In this document: positions 42,092-51,555 of the stretch, piece by piece
Layout: every line of letters starts with the position of its first letter
Numbering within the stretch: the stretch's first letter is position 1
Source: JABDIP01 sp965250245
GTDB lineage: Bacteria > Pseudomonadota > Alphaproteobacteria > DSM-16000 > Inquilinaceae
Length of the DNA: 64,000 nt
Assembly (NCBI GenBank): GCA_965250245.1
Contig: OZ252296.1
Coordinates: 4,650,001 to 4,714,000 of the forward strand
Direction of reading: 5' to 3'
Made by a program: the position numbers and the translations under genes
Notes under the pieces: model-generated
The model's database searches: none
Told to the model about the DNA's origin: nothing
The model's input: only the letters and a program-made list of their open reading frames with translations

Positions 42092-42751
42092 ATGCCCGAC
42101 GAACCGAGCCCTGAGCAGATCGAGGCCGGACGCCTGCTATTCGCCCAGGACTGCCGGTTCACCACCGCCGTCGCCAATCTGAAACAGCTGCCGCCGCTCG
42201 ACCTGCCGGAGGTGGCGTTCTGCGGCCGCTCTAATGTCGGCAAGTCGAGCCTGGTCAACGCCCTCACTGGCCGCAACACCCTGGCCCGGACCAGCCACAC
42301 GCCGGGCCGAACCCAGCAGCTCATCTTCTTCGAGCTGGGCGCGCGGCTGATGCTGGTGGACCTGCCGGGCTACGGCTACGCCAAGGTTTCGAAGACCATG
42401 GTGGCGTCCTGGACCCGGCTGCTGAAGGCCTATCTGAAGGGCCGGGTGACCCTGCGGCGGGCCTGCGTGCTGGTCGACGCCCGGCACGGGATCAAGCCCG
42501 GCGACGGCGAGATCATGGGCCTGCTGGACCAGGCCGCGGTGCCCTACCAGATCGTGCTGACCAAGGCCGACAAGGTGCGCTCTGGCGAGCTCGATCGGCG
42601 TATCTCCGACACCACGGCGGCGTTGAAGGCCCATCCGGCCGCCTTTCCGGACATCCTGGCGACCAGCGCCCGGGACGGCGCCGGCATCGAGACGCTGCGC
42701 GCGACCCTCGCCGACCTCGCGGCACCGGCGCCAGAGCGGCCCGGCGGCTGA
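42092..42751 (+). CDS. yihA: Ribosome biogenesis GTP-binding protein YihA/EngB
   Basis: This 219-residue GTPase has the P-loop G-R-S-N-V-G-K-S-S, switch motif D-L-P-G-Y-G-Y-A and the T-K-A-D guanine specificity motif. It acts in 50S subunit assembly. ATG 42092 is 31 nt after yidC. I reject an in-frame start far upstream inside yidC. It is followed by argB after 71 nt, which is the usual alphaproteobacterial order. Confidence 0.96.
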   Translation: MPDEPSPEQIEAGRLLFAQDCRFTTAVANLKQLPPLDLPEVAFCGRSNVGKSSLVNALTGRNTLARTSHTPGRTQQLIFFELGARLMLVDLPGYGYAKVSKTMVASWTRLLKAYLKGRVTLRRACVLVDARHGIKPGDGEIMGLLDQAAVPYQIVLTKADKVRSGELDRRISDTTAALKAHPAAFPDILATSARDGAGIETLRATLADLAAPAPERPGG

Positions 42752-42822
42752 CCGGGACCATGTGTGGACCTGCCGGCGCGGGCTGCTAAAGTGCGCCGCA
42801 AATCGAGGGGCGGACTGCGCAA

Positions 42823-43749
42823 ATGGGCGAACCGAGAGTGAAGAAGGCCGACGCCGCCGAACTGGAGAAGTGGCTGGACAAGGCGCATACCCTGTCGGAG
42901 GCCCTGCCCTTCATGCGCCGGTACAACGGCGCCACCTTCGTCGTCAAATATGGCGGCCACGCCATGGGCGACGCCGATCTGGCCCGGGATTTCGCCCGCG
43001 ACGTGGTGCTGCTGAAGCAGGTCGGCATCAACCCGGTGGTGGTCCATGGCGGCGGGCCGCAGATCGGCCGCATGCTGGAGCGGCTGAAGATCCAGTCGGA
43101 ATTCGTCGACGGGCTGCGCAAGACCGACCGCGACACCGTCGACATCGTCGAGATGGTGCTGTCCGGCTCGATCAACAAATCGATCGTGGCGGCGATCCAC
43201 GAGGTCGGCGGACGCGCCATCGGCCTGTCCGGCAAGGATGGCGGGCTGGTCGCCGCCCGCAAGCTGCAGCGCACCAAGCGCGATCCCGACAGCAGCATCG
43301 AGCGGCTGCTGGACCTGGGCTTCGTCGGCGAGCCGGCGACCATCAACCCGGAAATCCTGGACGCCTTCAGGGACTCCGAGTTCATCCCGGTCATCGCCCC
43401 GATCGGCTTCGACCATGACGGGCACACCTACAACATCAACGCCGACACCGTCGCCGGCGCGGTCGCGGCGGCGATCAACGCCGAGCGCCTGCTGCTGCTG
43501 ACCGACGTGGTCGGGGTGCTGGACAAGGCAAAGGCGCTGATCCCGGAGGTCGACGCGGCACAGGCCCGGGCGCTGATCGCCGACGGCACCATCCATGGCG
43601 GCATGATCCCGAAGATCGAGACCTGCATCGGCGCGGTCGAGGGTGGCGTGGAGGCGGCGGTGATCCTGGACGGCCGGGTGGCCCACGCGTTGCTGCTGGA
43701 GATATTCACCGATGGCGGTGCGGGAACACTTATTCGAGCTGCACAATAA
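42823..43749 (+). CDS. argB: Acetylglutamate kinase
   Basis: This 308-residue enzyme phosphorylates N-acetyl-L-glutamate in arginine synthesis. It contains the glycine-rich K-Y-G-G-H-A-M-G, the V-V-H-G-G-G-P-Q-I-G substrate loop, N-I-N-A-D-T-V-A-G-A-V-A and G-G-M-I-P-K-I-E. The N-terminal extension before Y-N-G-A-T-F-V-V-K-Y is typical of arginine-inhibited forms. It ends the rpmH-yidC-yihA block. The 279 bp after it (43750-44028) hold no gene I can support and likely the promoter of the Agl genes. Confidence 0.97.
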   Translation: MGEPRVKKADAAELEKWLDKAHTLSEALPFMRRYNGATFVVKYGGHAMGDADLARDFARDVVLLKQVGINPVVVHGGGPQIGRMLERLKIQSEFVDGLRKTDRDTVDIVEMVLSGSINKSIVAAIHEVGGRAIGLSGKDGGLVAARKLQRTKRDPDSSIERLLDLGFVGEPATINPEILDAFRDSEFIPVIAPIGFDHDGHTYNINADTVAGAVAAAINAERLLLLTDVVGVLDKAKALIPEVDAAQARALIADGTIHGGMIPKIETCIGAVEGGVEAAVILDGRVAHALLLEIFTDGGAGTLIRAAQ

Positions 43750-44028
43750 ATAGGCAGTTTTCGCGCAACCGGTTTCAGTCCCCAACGAAGTTTTATTTTG
43801 CTTTTCCGCTGCCTAAGGCGAGCGAAGATGACTTTACGGTCTTCAACTCCCGTGATCGGAGTGCTACGGTTCGCGCGGTTCTTGACGCTATCTGGGAACA
43901 AAGGCCCATAGACTGAAGAGGTGGACCTGATCGCAGCGGCCAAGACTGCGACGGCCGGGGCGGGCGCGGAAAACCGGGACGCTTAATGTTCCCGAGAGCA
44001 ACGGTTATCACTGGGAGGTACTGAAAGC

Positions 44029-45399
44029 ATGACCCTTCGGAAGGCCATACCCCTGGGCGCCGCGGCGCTCTCGCTGCTGGCGGCGGGAGCCGTGCAGGCA
44101 CAGGATGGCAGCAACCTGATCTACCCGGTCGGCGACGATTCCCGCTTCAACTGGAGCGACCTCGACCGCTTCGAGGCGATGGATTTGAGCGGCCAGGAGG
44201 TCTCGGTTCTCGGGCCCTGGCTCGGCCCCGACCGCGATCTGGTCAACAGCGTGCTCAACTACTTCGTCGCGGCCACCGGCGCCACCGTGAACTATGCCGG
44301 TTCCGACAGCTTCGAGCAGCAGATCGTCATCGACATCCAGGCCGGCAGCCCGCCGAACCTGGCCGTGTTCCCGCAGCCCGGCCTCGCCGCCAACCAGGCG
44401 GCCAAGGGCGGTCTGGCACCGCTCGGCGACGAGACCCGGCAATGGGTCCTGGACAACTACGCCGCCGGCCAGTCCTGGGTCGATCTGGGCACCTATCCGG
44501 GCCCTGACGGCAATCCGGACTATTACGGTTTCTTCTTCAAGGTCGATCTGAAAAGCCTGGTCTGGTACTCGCCGGAGAACTTCGAGGATGCCGGCTACGA
44601 AGTGCCGGAGACCATGGAAGAGCTGATCGCGCTGAGCGAGCAGATCGTCGAGGATGGCGGCACCCCGTGGTGCATCGGCCTGGGTTCCGGCGACGCCACG
44701 GGCTGGCCGGCGACCGACTGGGTCGAGGACCTGTTGCTGCGCACCCAGGCACCGGAAGTCTATGACGGCTGGGTCAGCAACGAGATCGCCTTCAACGATC
44801 CGCGCATCATCAACGCGATCGAGACCTTCGGCTCCTTCGCCAAGAACGACGACTGGGTCGATGGCGGAGCCGCCGCGGTCGGCGCGACCGATTTCCGCGA
44901 TGCGCCGGGCGGGCTCTTCGCGGTGCCGCCGCGCTGCTATATGCATAAGCAGGCCAGCTTCATCCCGACCTTCTTCCCGGAAGGCACCGAGCTCGGGCTG
45001 GACGCCGACTTCTTCTACTTCCCGGCCTTCGAGTCCGAGAGTCTCGGCAACCCGGTGCTCGGCGCCGGCACGCTGTGGGCGATCACCGAGGATAACGAGG
45101 CGACGCGCATGCTGCTGGAGTGGCTGAAGACGCCACTGGCCAATGAGATCTGGATGGCGCAGAGCGGCTTCCTGACGCCGCATACCGGGGTCAACATCGA
45201 CACCTACGCCAATCCGACCCTGCGCAAGCAGGGCCAGATCCTGCTGGATGCGACCACCTTCCGCTTCGACGGGTCCGACCTGATGCCGGGCTCGGTGGGT
45301 GCGGGGTCCTTCTGGACCGGCATGGTCGACTATGTCAGCGGCAGTTCGGCACAGGATGTGGCCGACTCGATCCAACGCAGCTGGGACGCCATCAAGTAG
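44029..45399 (+). CDS. aglE: ABC transporter substrate-binding protein, alpha-glucoside (AglE-like)
   Basis: This 456-residue periplasmic sugar receptor has a Sec signal peptide (cleaved near V-Q-A-Q) and the family-1 binding protein fold. It is similar to AglE: A-G-S-P-P-N-L-A-V-F-P-Q-P-G near 107, then a segment with F-F-F-K-V-D-L-K-S-L-V-W-Y, G-D-A-T-G-W-P-A-T-D-W-V-E-D, and R-C-Y-M-H-K-Q-A-S-F. A TGGGAGG site precedes the ATG at 44029. It is the first of three co-directional transport genes. The ligand is probably an alpha-glucoside, by family. Confidence 0.93.
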   Translation: MTLRKAIPLGAAALSLLAAGAVQAQDGSNLIYPVGDDSRFNWSDLDRFEAMDLSGQEVSVLGPWLGPDRDLVNSVLNYFVAATGATVNYAGSDSFEQQIVIDIQAGSPPNLAVFPQPGLAANQAAKGGLAPLGDETRQWVLDNYAAGQSWVDLGTYPGPDGNPDYYGFFFKVDLKSLVWYSPENFEDAGYEVPETMEELIALSEQIVEDGGTPWCIGLGSGDATGWPATDWVEDLLLRTQAPEVYDGWVSNEIAFNDPRIINAIETFGSFAKNDDWVDGGAAAVGATDFRDAPGGLFAVPPRCYMHKQASFIPTFFPEGTELGLDADFFYFPAFESESLGNPVLGAGTLWAITEDNEATRMLLEWLKTPLANEIWMAQSGFLTPHTGVNIDTYANPTLRKQGQILLDATTFRFDGSDLMPGSVGAGSFWTGMVDYVSGSSAQDVADSIQRSWDAIK

Positions 45400-45430
45400 A
45401 GCCAAGCGCTCCCTGTCGTCACCGCCAAGG

Positions 45431-45455
45431 CGGGCCGGGCGTTCTGCCCGGCCCG
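45431..45455 (+). terminator. Perfect 10-bp hairpin between aglE and aglF
   Basis: CGGGCCGGGC pairs exactly with GCCCGGCCCG around a GTTCT loop. No U-tract follows. As in the TRAP operon of this window, the hairpin sits just after the binding-protein gene, consistent with stabilising that part of the mRNA and lowering permease expression. Confidence 0.6.
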
Positions 45456-45486
45456 TCGATACCCAAACAATACGGAGATCGACGGC

Positions 45487-46503
45487 GTGGCTGGACAGCT
45501 ATTCGGTGCCCTCGTCGCCATCGTCCTCGGCGTCGGGGTCAGTATTCTCTATTTCGCAGGAACGAACTGGGCGCTGGACACCTTCCTGGGTGACCGCAAG
45601 GGCGGCGATGGCCGCCTGCTGGTCAGCCGCGAGGGCATCCGCGGCTCGATACGGCCCTGGCTGTTCGTCGGCCCGGCCCTGTTTCTGCTCGGCATCTATC
45701 TGGTCTACCCGGTCTTCGAGACCGCCAAGCTGAGCATGTTCGACCGCTCCGGCGACATCTTCGTCGGCCTCGCGAACTTCGTCTGGGCCTTCACCGACGA
45801 GGAATTCCTGCAGTCGATCTGGAACAACATCCTGTGGCTGCTGATCGTGCCGGCGATGAGCACCATCATGGGCATGATGGTCGCCGTGCTGGCCGACAAG
45901 GTGGCCTGGGGAACGGTCGCCAAGACCTTCATCTTCCTGCCGATGGCGATCTCCTTCGTCGGCGCCAGCGTGATCTGGAAGTTCGTCTATGACTACCGCG
46001 GCCCGGATGCGGATCAGATCGGCCTGCTGAACGCCATCGTGGTGACCTTCGGCTTCGAGCCGCAGGCCTGGATCACCATCCCGTTCTGGAACAGCCTGTT
46101 CCTGATGGTCATCCTGGTCTGGGTGCAGACGCCCTTCGCCATGGTGATCCTGAGCGCGGCCCTGCGCGGCGTGCCCACGGAGACCCTGGAGGCGGCCCGG
46201 ATCGACGGCGCCAACGAGTTCCAGATCTTCTTCAAGATCATGCTGCCGCAGATCATGGGCACGGTCCTGGTGGTCTGGACCACCATCACCATCATCGTCC
46301 TGAAGGTCTTCGACATCGTGCTGGCGATGACCAACGGCCAGTGGGACACGGAGGTGCTGGCCAACCTGATGTTCGACTGGATGTTCCGCGGCGGCGGCGA
46401 TTTCGGCCGCGGCAGCACCATCGCCCTGATCATCATGATCGCGGTCATCCCGATCATGATCTGGAACATACGCCGCTTCCAGCAAGAGGAGGGCATGCGA
46501 TGA
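45487..46503 (+). CDS. aglF: ABC sugar transporter permease, AglF-like
   Basis: This 338-residue permease starts with GTG 45487. It has an extra N-terminal helix, followed by the six-helix MalF-type core: F-L-P-M-A-I-S-F-V-G-A-S-V-I-W-K near 160, the EAA loop L-E-A-A-R-I-D-G-A-N-E-F-Q-I-F-F and the end M-I-W-N-I-R-R-F. It pairs with AglG and receives substrate from AglE. The stop overlaps aglG by 4 nt (ATGA). Confidence 0.94.
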   Translation: MAGQLFGALVAIVLGVGVSILYFAGTNWALDTFLGDRKGGDGRLLVSREGIRGSIRPWLFVGPALFLLGIYLVYPVFETAKLSMFDRSGDIFVGLANFVWAFTDEEFLQSIWNNILWLLIVPAMSTIMGMMVAVLADKVAWGTVAKTFIFLPMAISFVGASVIWKFVYDYRGPDADQIGLLNAIVVTFGFEPQAWITIPFWNSLFLMVILVWVQTPFAMVILSAALRGVPTETLEAARIDGANEFQIFFKIMLPQIMGTVLVVWTTITIIVLKVFDIVLAMTNGQWDTEVLANLMFDWMFRGGGDFGRGSTIALIIMIAVIPIMIWNIRRFQQEEGMR

Positions 46504-47666
46504 CCACCCGGCGGATCATGGGCGTCAAGGTGATGCACCCGCTGAGGATGGTCACGCATCTGTGCCTGTTCCTCCTGGTCATGGCCTGGACCATCCCGAC
46601 CGCGGGGCTGCTGATCAGCTCGCTGCGCGACAAGGACCAGCTGATCGTCTCGGGCTGGTGGACCGCGCTGTCCGCCAGCCAGGGTGCCGAGCGCGGCCGC
46701 ACCGGCACCGCCGACGACCAGGTCGAGCGCGGCGGGCAATACGTCATCTCCGGCAATTTCTTCTCGGAGGGCAGCCCGAAATCGGTCGCCACCTTCGGCA
46801 TCCGGCAGAACGACCTGACGGCGTTCCAGGCCGGCGACACGGCAGAACTGAACGACGGCACCACGTTCACCCTGAATGCCGACGGCAGCTATGAATGGGT
46901 GTCGCCGGTGGCGTTCGACAATGCCCGGGGCAAGCGGTTCTTCTACATCGCCGAAATCCCGCCGATCTTCAGCCTCGCCAACTACGGCGAGATCCTGGCG
47001 TCGGAAGGTTTCGGGCAGTCCTTCATCAACACGATGACGGTGACCGTGCCGGCGACGATCATCCCGATCCTCATCGCCGCCTTCGCGGCCTATGCCTTCG
47101 CCTGGATGGACTTCCCAGCCCGGCAGTTCCTGTTCGCCGTGGTGGTCGGGCTGCTGGTGGTGCCGCTGCAGATGTCGCTGATACCCCTGTTGCGGCTCTA
47201 TAACGGGGTCGGCGAGGCCTTCGGCGTGCCGGCGAAATCCTATGTCGGCATATGGCTGGCCCATACCGGCTTCGGCCTGCCGCTGGCGATCTACCTGCTG
47301 CGCAACTATGTCGGCGGCCTGCCCAAGGACATCATCGAATCCGCCAAGGTCGACGGCGCCTCGCATTTCCACATCTTCACCCGGCTGATCCTGCCGCTGT
47401 CGGTGCCGGCGCTGGCATCCTTCGCAATCTTCCAGTTCCTGTGGGTGTGGAACGACCTGCTGGTCGCCCTGGTGTTCCTGGGCAAGCAGGACAACCAGAT
47501 CGTGATGACCTCGAAGCTCAGGGAGCTGCTGGGGTCGCGCGGCGACAACTGGGAGATCCTGACCAGCAGCGCCTTCGTGTCGATCATCGTTCCGCTGATC
47601 GTGTTCCTGTCGCTGCAGCGCTATTTCGTCCGCGGGCTGCTGGCGGGCTCGGTCAAGGGCGGCTAG
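46500..47666 (+). CDS. aglG: ABC sugar transporter permease, AglG-like, with a periplasmic insert
   Basis: This 388-residue permease has TM1 (about 20-40), then a periplasmic insert of about 120 residues with Q-G-A-E-R-G-R-T-G-T, followed by the five remaining helices. Its EAA loop is P-K-D-I-I-E-S-A-K-V-D-G-A-S-H-F-H-I-F. The insert is characteristic of AglG among MalG-type permeases. I start at ATG 46500, overlapping the aglF stop. No ATPase (aglK) or glucosidase (aglA) gene follows; the next gene is on the other strand. Confidence 0.94.
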   Translation: MTTRRIMGVKVMHPLRMVTHLCLFLLVMAWTIPTAGLLISSLRDKDQLIVSGWWTALSASQGAERGRTGTADDQVERGGQYVISGNFFSEGSPKSVATFGIRQNDLTAFQAGDTAELNDGTTFTLNADGSYEWVSPVAFDNARGKRFFYIAEIPPIFSLANYGEILASEGFGQSFINTMTVTVPATIIPILIAAFAAYAFAWMDFPARQFLFAVVVGLLVVPLQMSLIPLLRLYNGVGEAFGVPAKSYVGIWLAHTGFGLPLAIYLLRNYVGGLPKDIIESAKVDGASHFHIFTRLILPLSVPALASFAIFQFLWVWNDLLVALVFLGKQDNQIVMTSKLRELLGSRGDNWEILTSSAFVSIIVPLIVFLSLQRYFVRGLLAGSVKGG

Positions 47667-47678
47667 GCCCTGTCGTAT

Positions 47679-47708
47679 GCCGGGCGGCCGCGCTGCGCGC
47701 CGCCCGGC
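47679..47708. terminator. Strong hairpin terminator between convergent aglG and DUF2336 genes
   Basis: GCCGGGCGGC (47679-47688) pairs exactly with GCCGCCCGGC (47699-47708) around a 10-nt GC-rich loop, followed by CCTTC. It separates the end of the Agl operon from the end of the DUF2336 gene. Confidence 0.7.
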
Positions 47709-47722
47709 CCTTCACCGCGCGA

Positions 47723-48997
47723 TCAGGCGGCGCCGAAGAATTCGAGCTGCCAGTTCAGCTCCTCCTCGGTGAGCGGGAAGTCGACGCCGTCGCGGGCCTT
47801 GATCACGCTGCCGGGCGCGATCTGGGCGATCTGCATCTGCACCTTCATCGCCAGCCGCATGCCCAGCCCGGCCTTCCAGACGATCGCCACGACGCCGCGG
47901 GCGCTGTGGGCGTTCAGGATCGCCTCGACGATCGAATCGGAGACACCGGCCAGCAGCGCCAGGCCGGTGACCACGAAGCCGCGATCGCCGCGGAAGATCG
48001 CCTCGTCGATCTCCACCTCGGTCAGGCTGCCATCGGCGTGCATGCGCCGGGCCTTGTCGGCGCCGGACGGTCCGTCCGACCCGCCCTCCGTCGGCGCCGG
48101 CGGCTCATCCGGCAGCGGCGCCCCTTTCTTTCCCAGCCGGGTGCGCAGGGTGGCGACCACGGCCTCGGCGGTCTCCTCGTCCATCTCGTGGCGCTGCTGC
48201 AGCACCTCGACCAGCGAGACCGCGACGAACCGGGCCAGGCGGCGGACCGCCGCGCTGGACAGGTTGGGCCGGTAGACCAGCGGCCGGTGCCAGGATTTGC
48301 GCGACGGCGCCTTGGCCAGGATGTGGTCCAGGGTCTCCTCGCGGATCTGGGCGCTTTCATTGCCGAGCAGCAGCGCGACGGCATCGATGTCGTCGGTCCG
48401 CACCACCGCGTCGGCGACCCGGTGCGACAGGTCCGGGCGCTGGGCGATGGCAGCCACGCGGCCACGGGTCGGCGTGGTCTTCAGGACGGTGACCAGGTCC
48501 TCGTCGGTGACCTGTGGCGAATGGCGCAGCACCGGCTCGGCGACGGACGCCTCCTCGTCGCGGACCAGCGTGCTGACGACCGCATGCGGCACGTGCTCCA
48601 GCGACTGCACCGCCTCCGCCAGCATTGTCCGCATGGCCGGCGCCGGATCCTCGGCCAGGATGGTCAGCACCTTGAGGGTGAATTTCTCCAACGGCCCGTC
48701 CGGGACCGACCCGTTCGGCGGTATCCGGCCGACCGCCTTTTCAAGGACGGCCGAGCGGACGCTCTCGTCGCCATCCTTGGCCAGCAGCACGTTCGCCTGG
48801 CCAGGGGTCGACGGGTTGGCCGCGATCTCACGGCGCACCGCCTCGGCGGTGTCGGCCGCCAGGAAGAACAGGAGCTCCGGCGAGACATCGGTCCGCGCCG
48901 CCACGGACTGGCGGATGTCGGGATCGGCGTTGCGGGCCTGGAGCTTGGCCTCCTGCATGCCGTCATCGGCCGTCTGGCGCTGCGGTTGCCCACTCAT
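47723..48997 (-). CDS. DUF2336 domain protein (HEAT-like repeat)
   Basis: This 424-residue, all-helical soluble protein matches DUF2336. It has repeat-like units such as D-V-S-P-E-L-L-F-F-L-A-A-D and R-E-I-A-A-N-P-S-T-P, a segment R-P-L-V-Y-R-P-N-L-S, and the late G-A-D-K-A-R-R-M-H-A-D-G-S-L-T with A-H-S-A-R-G-V-V-A-I-V-W-K-A-G. The family is common in Rhodospirillales and has no settled role. Its start overlaps the diguanylate cyclase stop by 4 nt, so it may be an adaptor in cyclic-di-GMP or two-component signalling; this is inference. Confidence 0.85.
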   Translation of the reverse strand: MSGQPQRQTADDGMQEAKLQARNADPDIRQSVAARTDVSPELLFFLAADTAEAVRREIAANPSTPGQANVLLAKDGDESVRSAVLEKAVGRIPPNGSVPDGPLEKFTLKVLTILAEDPAPAMRTMLAEAVQSLEHVPHAVVSTLVRDEEASVAEPVLRHSPQVTDEDLVTVLKTTPTRGRVAAIAQRPDLSHRVADAVVRTDDIDAVALLLGNESAQIREETLDHILAKAPSRKSWHRPLVYRPNLSSAAVRRLARFVAVSLVEVLQQRHEMDEETAEAVVATLRTRLGKKGAPLPDEPPAPTEGGSDGPSGADKARRMHADGSLTEVEIDEAIFRGDRGFVVTGLALLAGVSDSIVEAILNAHSARGVVAIVWKAGLGMRLAMKVQMQIAQIAPGSVIKARDGVDFPLTEEELNWQLEFFGAA

Positions 48998-50676
48998 CCT
49001 GTGTCTCCATTTTCGGCCAGGGCCCATTTGCCGCCGGCCAGGGCCTCGCGACCTTCCGCCTTGGCGCGGTACATCGCCGTGTCGGCCCGCTCGATCATCG
49101 CCGCGATGGTCTCTTTGCTGTCCGCCGGACGGATGGCGACGCCGACCGACAGGCCGGCGGGCCGGTCCGGGGCCGAGGAGTGCGCCGCGAGCGCCCGTCC
49201 CCGCTCGACCATCTTGCCGGCGACAGCGACCGCGCGATCCGGGTCGGCCCCGTCCAGCCACACCACGAACTCGTCGCCGCCGATGCGGCCGCGCAGATCC
49301 TCGGCGCCGGTCGTCTCGCGCAGCAGGGTCGTCACCTCGGTGAGCACGGCATCGCCGCACTGGTGACCGTGCACATCGTTGACCGACTTGAAATTGTCGA
49401 TGTCGATGTAGAGCAGCGCGCCGGCGGTCCCGCCATCCAGCCGTTCGCCCAGCCGCTCCATCATGGCGCGCCGGTTCAGCAGCCGCGTCATTCCGTCGCG
49501 GTCGGCCTGGGCCTGCAGGCGCTCCAGATAGGCCGTGTGCAGATAGGCGACGCCGATCTGGTCACCGACCGCCTCGATCAACTGGAAGTCCTCATCGGTC
49601 CAGGCCTCGCCGCCCGGCGCCCGCCAGACGACAATGGCGCCATTGGCACCGTCACGGGCGCGGGCAGCGATCGCCAGGCCCCGGTCCTTCGATCCGACAG
49701 TCCGGGCGCCGGTTCCGACACCCGGACGATCCAGAAACTTGGAAACATCGAAACGGCCGTCCACCCGGCCATGCTCGGCCGCCACCACCAGCCGACCCTC
49801 GATGTCCCGGCGATAGAGCCGGCAGCCCTCCGCCCCGACGGCGTTGGCGATGGCCGTGGCGGCGGTCGCCAGCATGCGCTCCGGCTCGACCTCGTCGCGC
49901 ATGGTGCGCAGGATATGCTCCAGCAACTGCTCGCGGGTCCGGGCGCGGGCCAGCGCCGCCTCCCGCCGGCGGATCTCGGTGACCTCGCGGCAGAGCCCGC
50001 GGGTGCCGCGCCATTCGCCGTCCTCGTCCAGCAGCGGGCGGGCCCAGGCGACGACGCAGGCCTCCTCGCCGTCCGAGCGGCTGAGCCAGAGCTCGGCGCG
50101 GTTCACCGCACGCCGGGCCTGGAACGGCGAACGGGTGACCGACTCCCGGTCCTTCAGCAGGTCGTCCGGGTCGTGGCCAACCAGGGCGTCGGCCGCATAG
50201 CCCAGCGCGCCTTCCGGCGAGACATAGACGAAGCGCCCATCCGGCCCGGTCTCCCAGGCGAAGTCGCTGGAGATGTCGACCAGATCGCGGAAGCGCTGGC
50301 GCGATTCCGCCAGGGCGTCGCGCAGATTGGTGTCCAGGGTCACGTCACGGCCGAGCAGGGCCACGGTGTTGTCCGGCAGGGCGACGGCGGTCCATTCCAC
50401 CACGGCCGGGCCGCCATCGGTCTCGATCGGCAGCACCTTCACTGCTCCATCATCATCCGCGGGCCGGGTCAGCCAGCCATAGAGCGCCTCCCACCAGTCG
50501 CCGGCCGGGCCGGCATCGACCAGCGGCCGCAGCGACTCGCTGGCCGTCAGGACCGCGCCATCGGCGGCGACGACCAGCGCCAGGCCCGGATGCCGCTCGA
50601 TCAGGTCTGGCACATCCGCGCGCGGTGGGGTATTTCGACCCGGAGAGGCCTTCTCCTGGCGGTGGAACAAACGCAA
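48994..50676 (-). CDS. Diguanylate cyclase with PAS and GAF-like sensor regions
   Basis: This 560-residue cytoplasmic enzyme makes cyclic-di-GMP. Residues about 20-110 form a PAS-like domain, 125-235 a second PAS/PAC domain (F-A-W-E-T-G-P-D-G-R-F-V-Y-V-S-P), 250-390 a GAF-like domain and 395-550 the GGDEF domain with an intact G-G-D-E-F active site. The Asp of the RxxD inhibitory site is present but its Arg is Gly, so normal product inhibition at this site is doubtful. I start with TTG 50676, as no ATG is available early. The stop overlaps the DUF2336 start. Confidence 0.93.
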   Translation of the reverse strand: MRLFHRQEKASPGRNTPPRADVPDLIERHPGLALVVAADGAVLTASESLRPLVDAGPAGDWWEALYGWLTRPADDDGAVKVLPIETDGGPAVVEWTAVALPDNTVALLGRDVTLDTNLRDALAESRQRFRDLVDISSDFAWETGPDGRFVYVSPEGALGYAADALVGHDPDDLLKDRESVTRSPFQARRAVNRAELWLSRSDGEEACVVAWARPLLDEDGEWRGTRGLCREVTEIRRREAALARARTREQLLEHILRTMRDEVEPERMLATAATAIANAVGAEGCRLYRRDIEGRLVVAAEHGRVDGRFDVSKFLDRPGVGTGARTVGSKDRGLAIAARARDGANGAIVVWRAPGGEAWTDEDFQLIEAVGDQIGVAYLHTAYLERLQAQADRDGMTRLLNRRAMMERLGERLDGGTAGALLYIDIDNFKSVNDVHGHQCGDAVLTEVTTLLRETTGAEDLRGRIGGDEFVVWLDGADPDRAVAVAGKMVERGRALAAHSSAPDRPAGLSVGVAIRPADSKETIAAMIERADTAMYRAKAEGREALAGGKWALAENGDTG

Positions 50677-50796
50677 CAGGGCAAACCTTTGGAACAGGGG
50701 CGTCCCATGAAAGCTACCTTTGCGCGCTTAAGCGGTGCTTAAAACACGTTAACGCAAACTTGCGCCGCCCGACCCCGCGCCCTAGCTTCCCTCTGC

Positions 50797-51492
50797 ATGC
50801 GTTCCCCCGCCCAATCCGCCGCCCTCGACCATGTCGATGTCTGGATCTTCGATCTGGACAACACGCTGTACCCGGCCTCCTGCGACCTGTTCGAGCAGGT
50901 CCGGGTGCGCATCGGCGGCTTCATCGCCGAGCGGTTCGGCCTGGATATCGACGCGGCCCGCGCCCTGCAGCGCAAATACTTCCTCGAGCACGGCACGACG
51001 CTGCGCGGGCTGATGACGGTGGACGGCGTCTCGCCGGCGGAGTTTCTCGACTACGTCCACGACATCGACGTGACGGCGGTGCCGCCGAGCCCGACGCTGG
51101 ACGAGTCCCTGGCGGCGCTGGGCGGCCGCAAGCTGATCTTCACCAACGCCTCCGCCACCCATGCCGAGCGTGTCATGGACCGGCTGGGCGTTTCCCGGCA
51201 TTTCGAGGCGATCGTCGACATCGTGGCGTCGGACTATGTGCCGAAGCCGGACCGGCGCTCCTATGACCGCATGATCGACGCCCATGGCATCGATCCGGCG
51301 GCCGCGGTGATGGTCGAGGACATGGCCGTCAACCTGGTGCCGGCGCACGCCATGGGCATGACCACGGTCTGGGTGAAGACCGAGCATGCCTGGACCGGCC
51401 CGAAGCCCGGCGAGACCCATGTCGACCGGGAGATCGACGATCTGGCGGACTGGCTGGAAACCGTAGTGGCGGCGCGCCGGACAGCCGGTTGA
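50797..51492 (+). CDS. HAD-family pyrimidine 5'-nucleotidase-like phosphatase
   Basis: This 231-residue phosphatase has HAD motif I as D-L-D-N-T-L-Y-P, motif II in F-T-N-A-S, motif III Lys in Y-V-P-K-P-D and motif IV as V-E-D-M-A-V-N-L. The D-N-T-L-Y-P pattern marks the SDT1/pyrimidine 5'-nucleotidase branch, which removes phosphate from UMP and CMP or from related phosphates. It is upstream of dapD with a 63-nt gap and may share its transcript. It is separated from the divergent cyclase gene by 120 bp. Confidence 0.9.
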   Translation: MRSPAQSAALDHVDVWIFDLDNTLYPASCDLFEQVRVRIGGFIAERFGLDIDAARALQRKYFLEHGTTLRGLMTVDGVSPAEFLDYVHDIDVTAVPPSPTLDESLAALGGRKLIFTNASATHAERVMDRLGVSRHFEAIVDIVASDYVPKPDRRSYDRMIDAHGIDPAAAVMVEDMAVNLVPAHAMGMTTVWVKTEHAWTGPKPGETHVDREIDDLADWLETVVAARRTAG

Positions 51493-51555
51493 CAGGAGGC
51501 CGGACGCGACCCAAGGTGCGCGGCTTCCGGCCCATTCCCGACGAGACGCGCCGCC

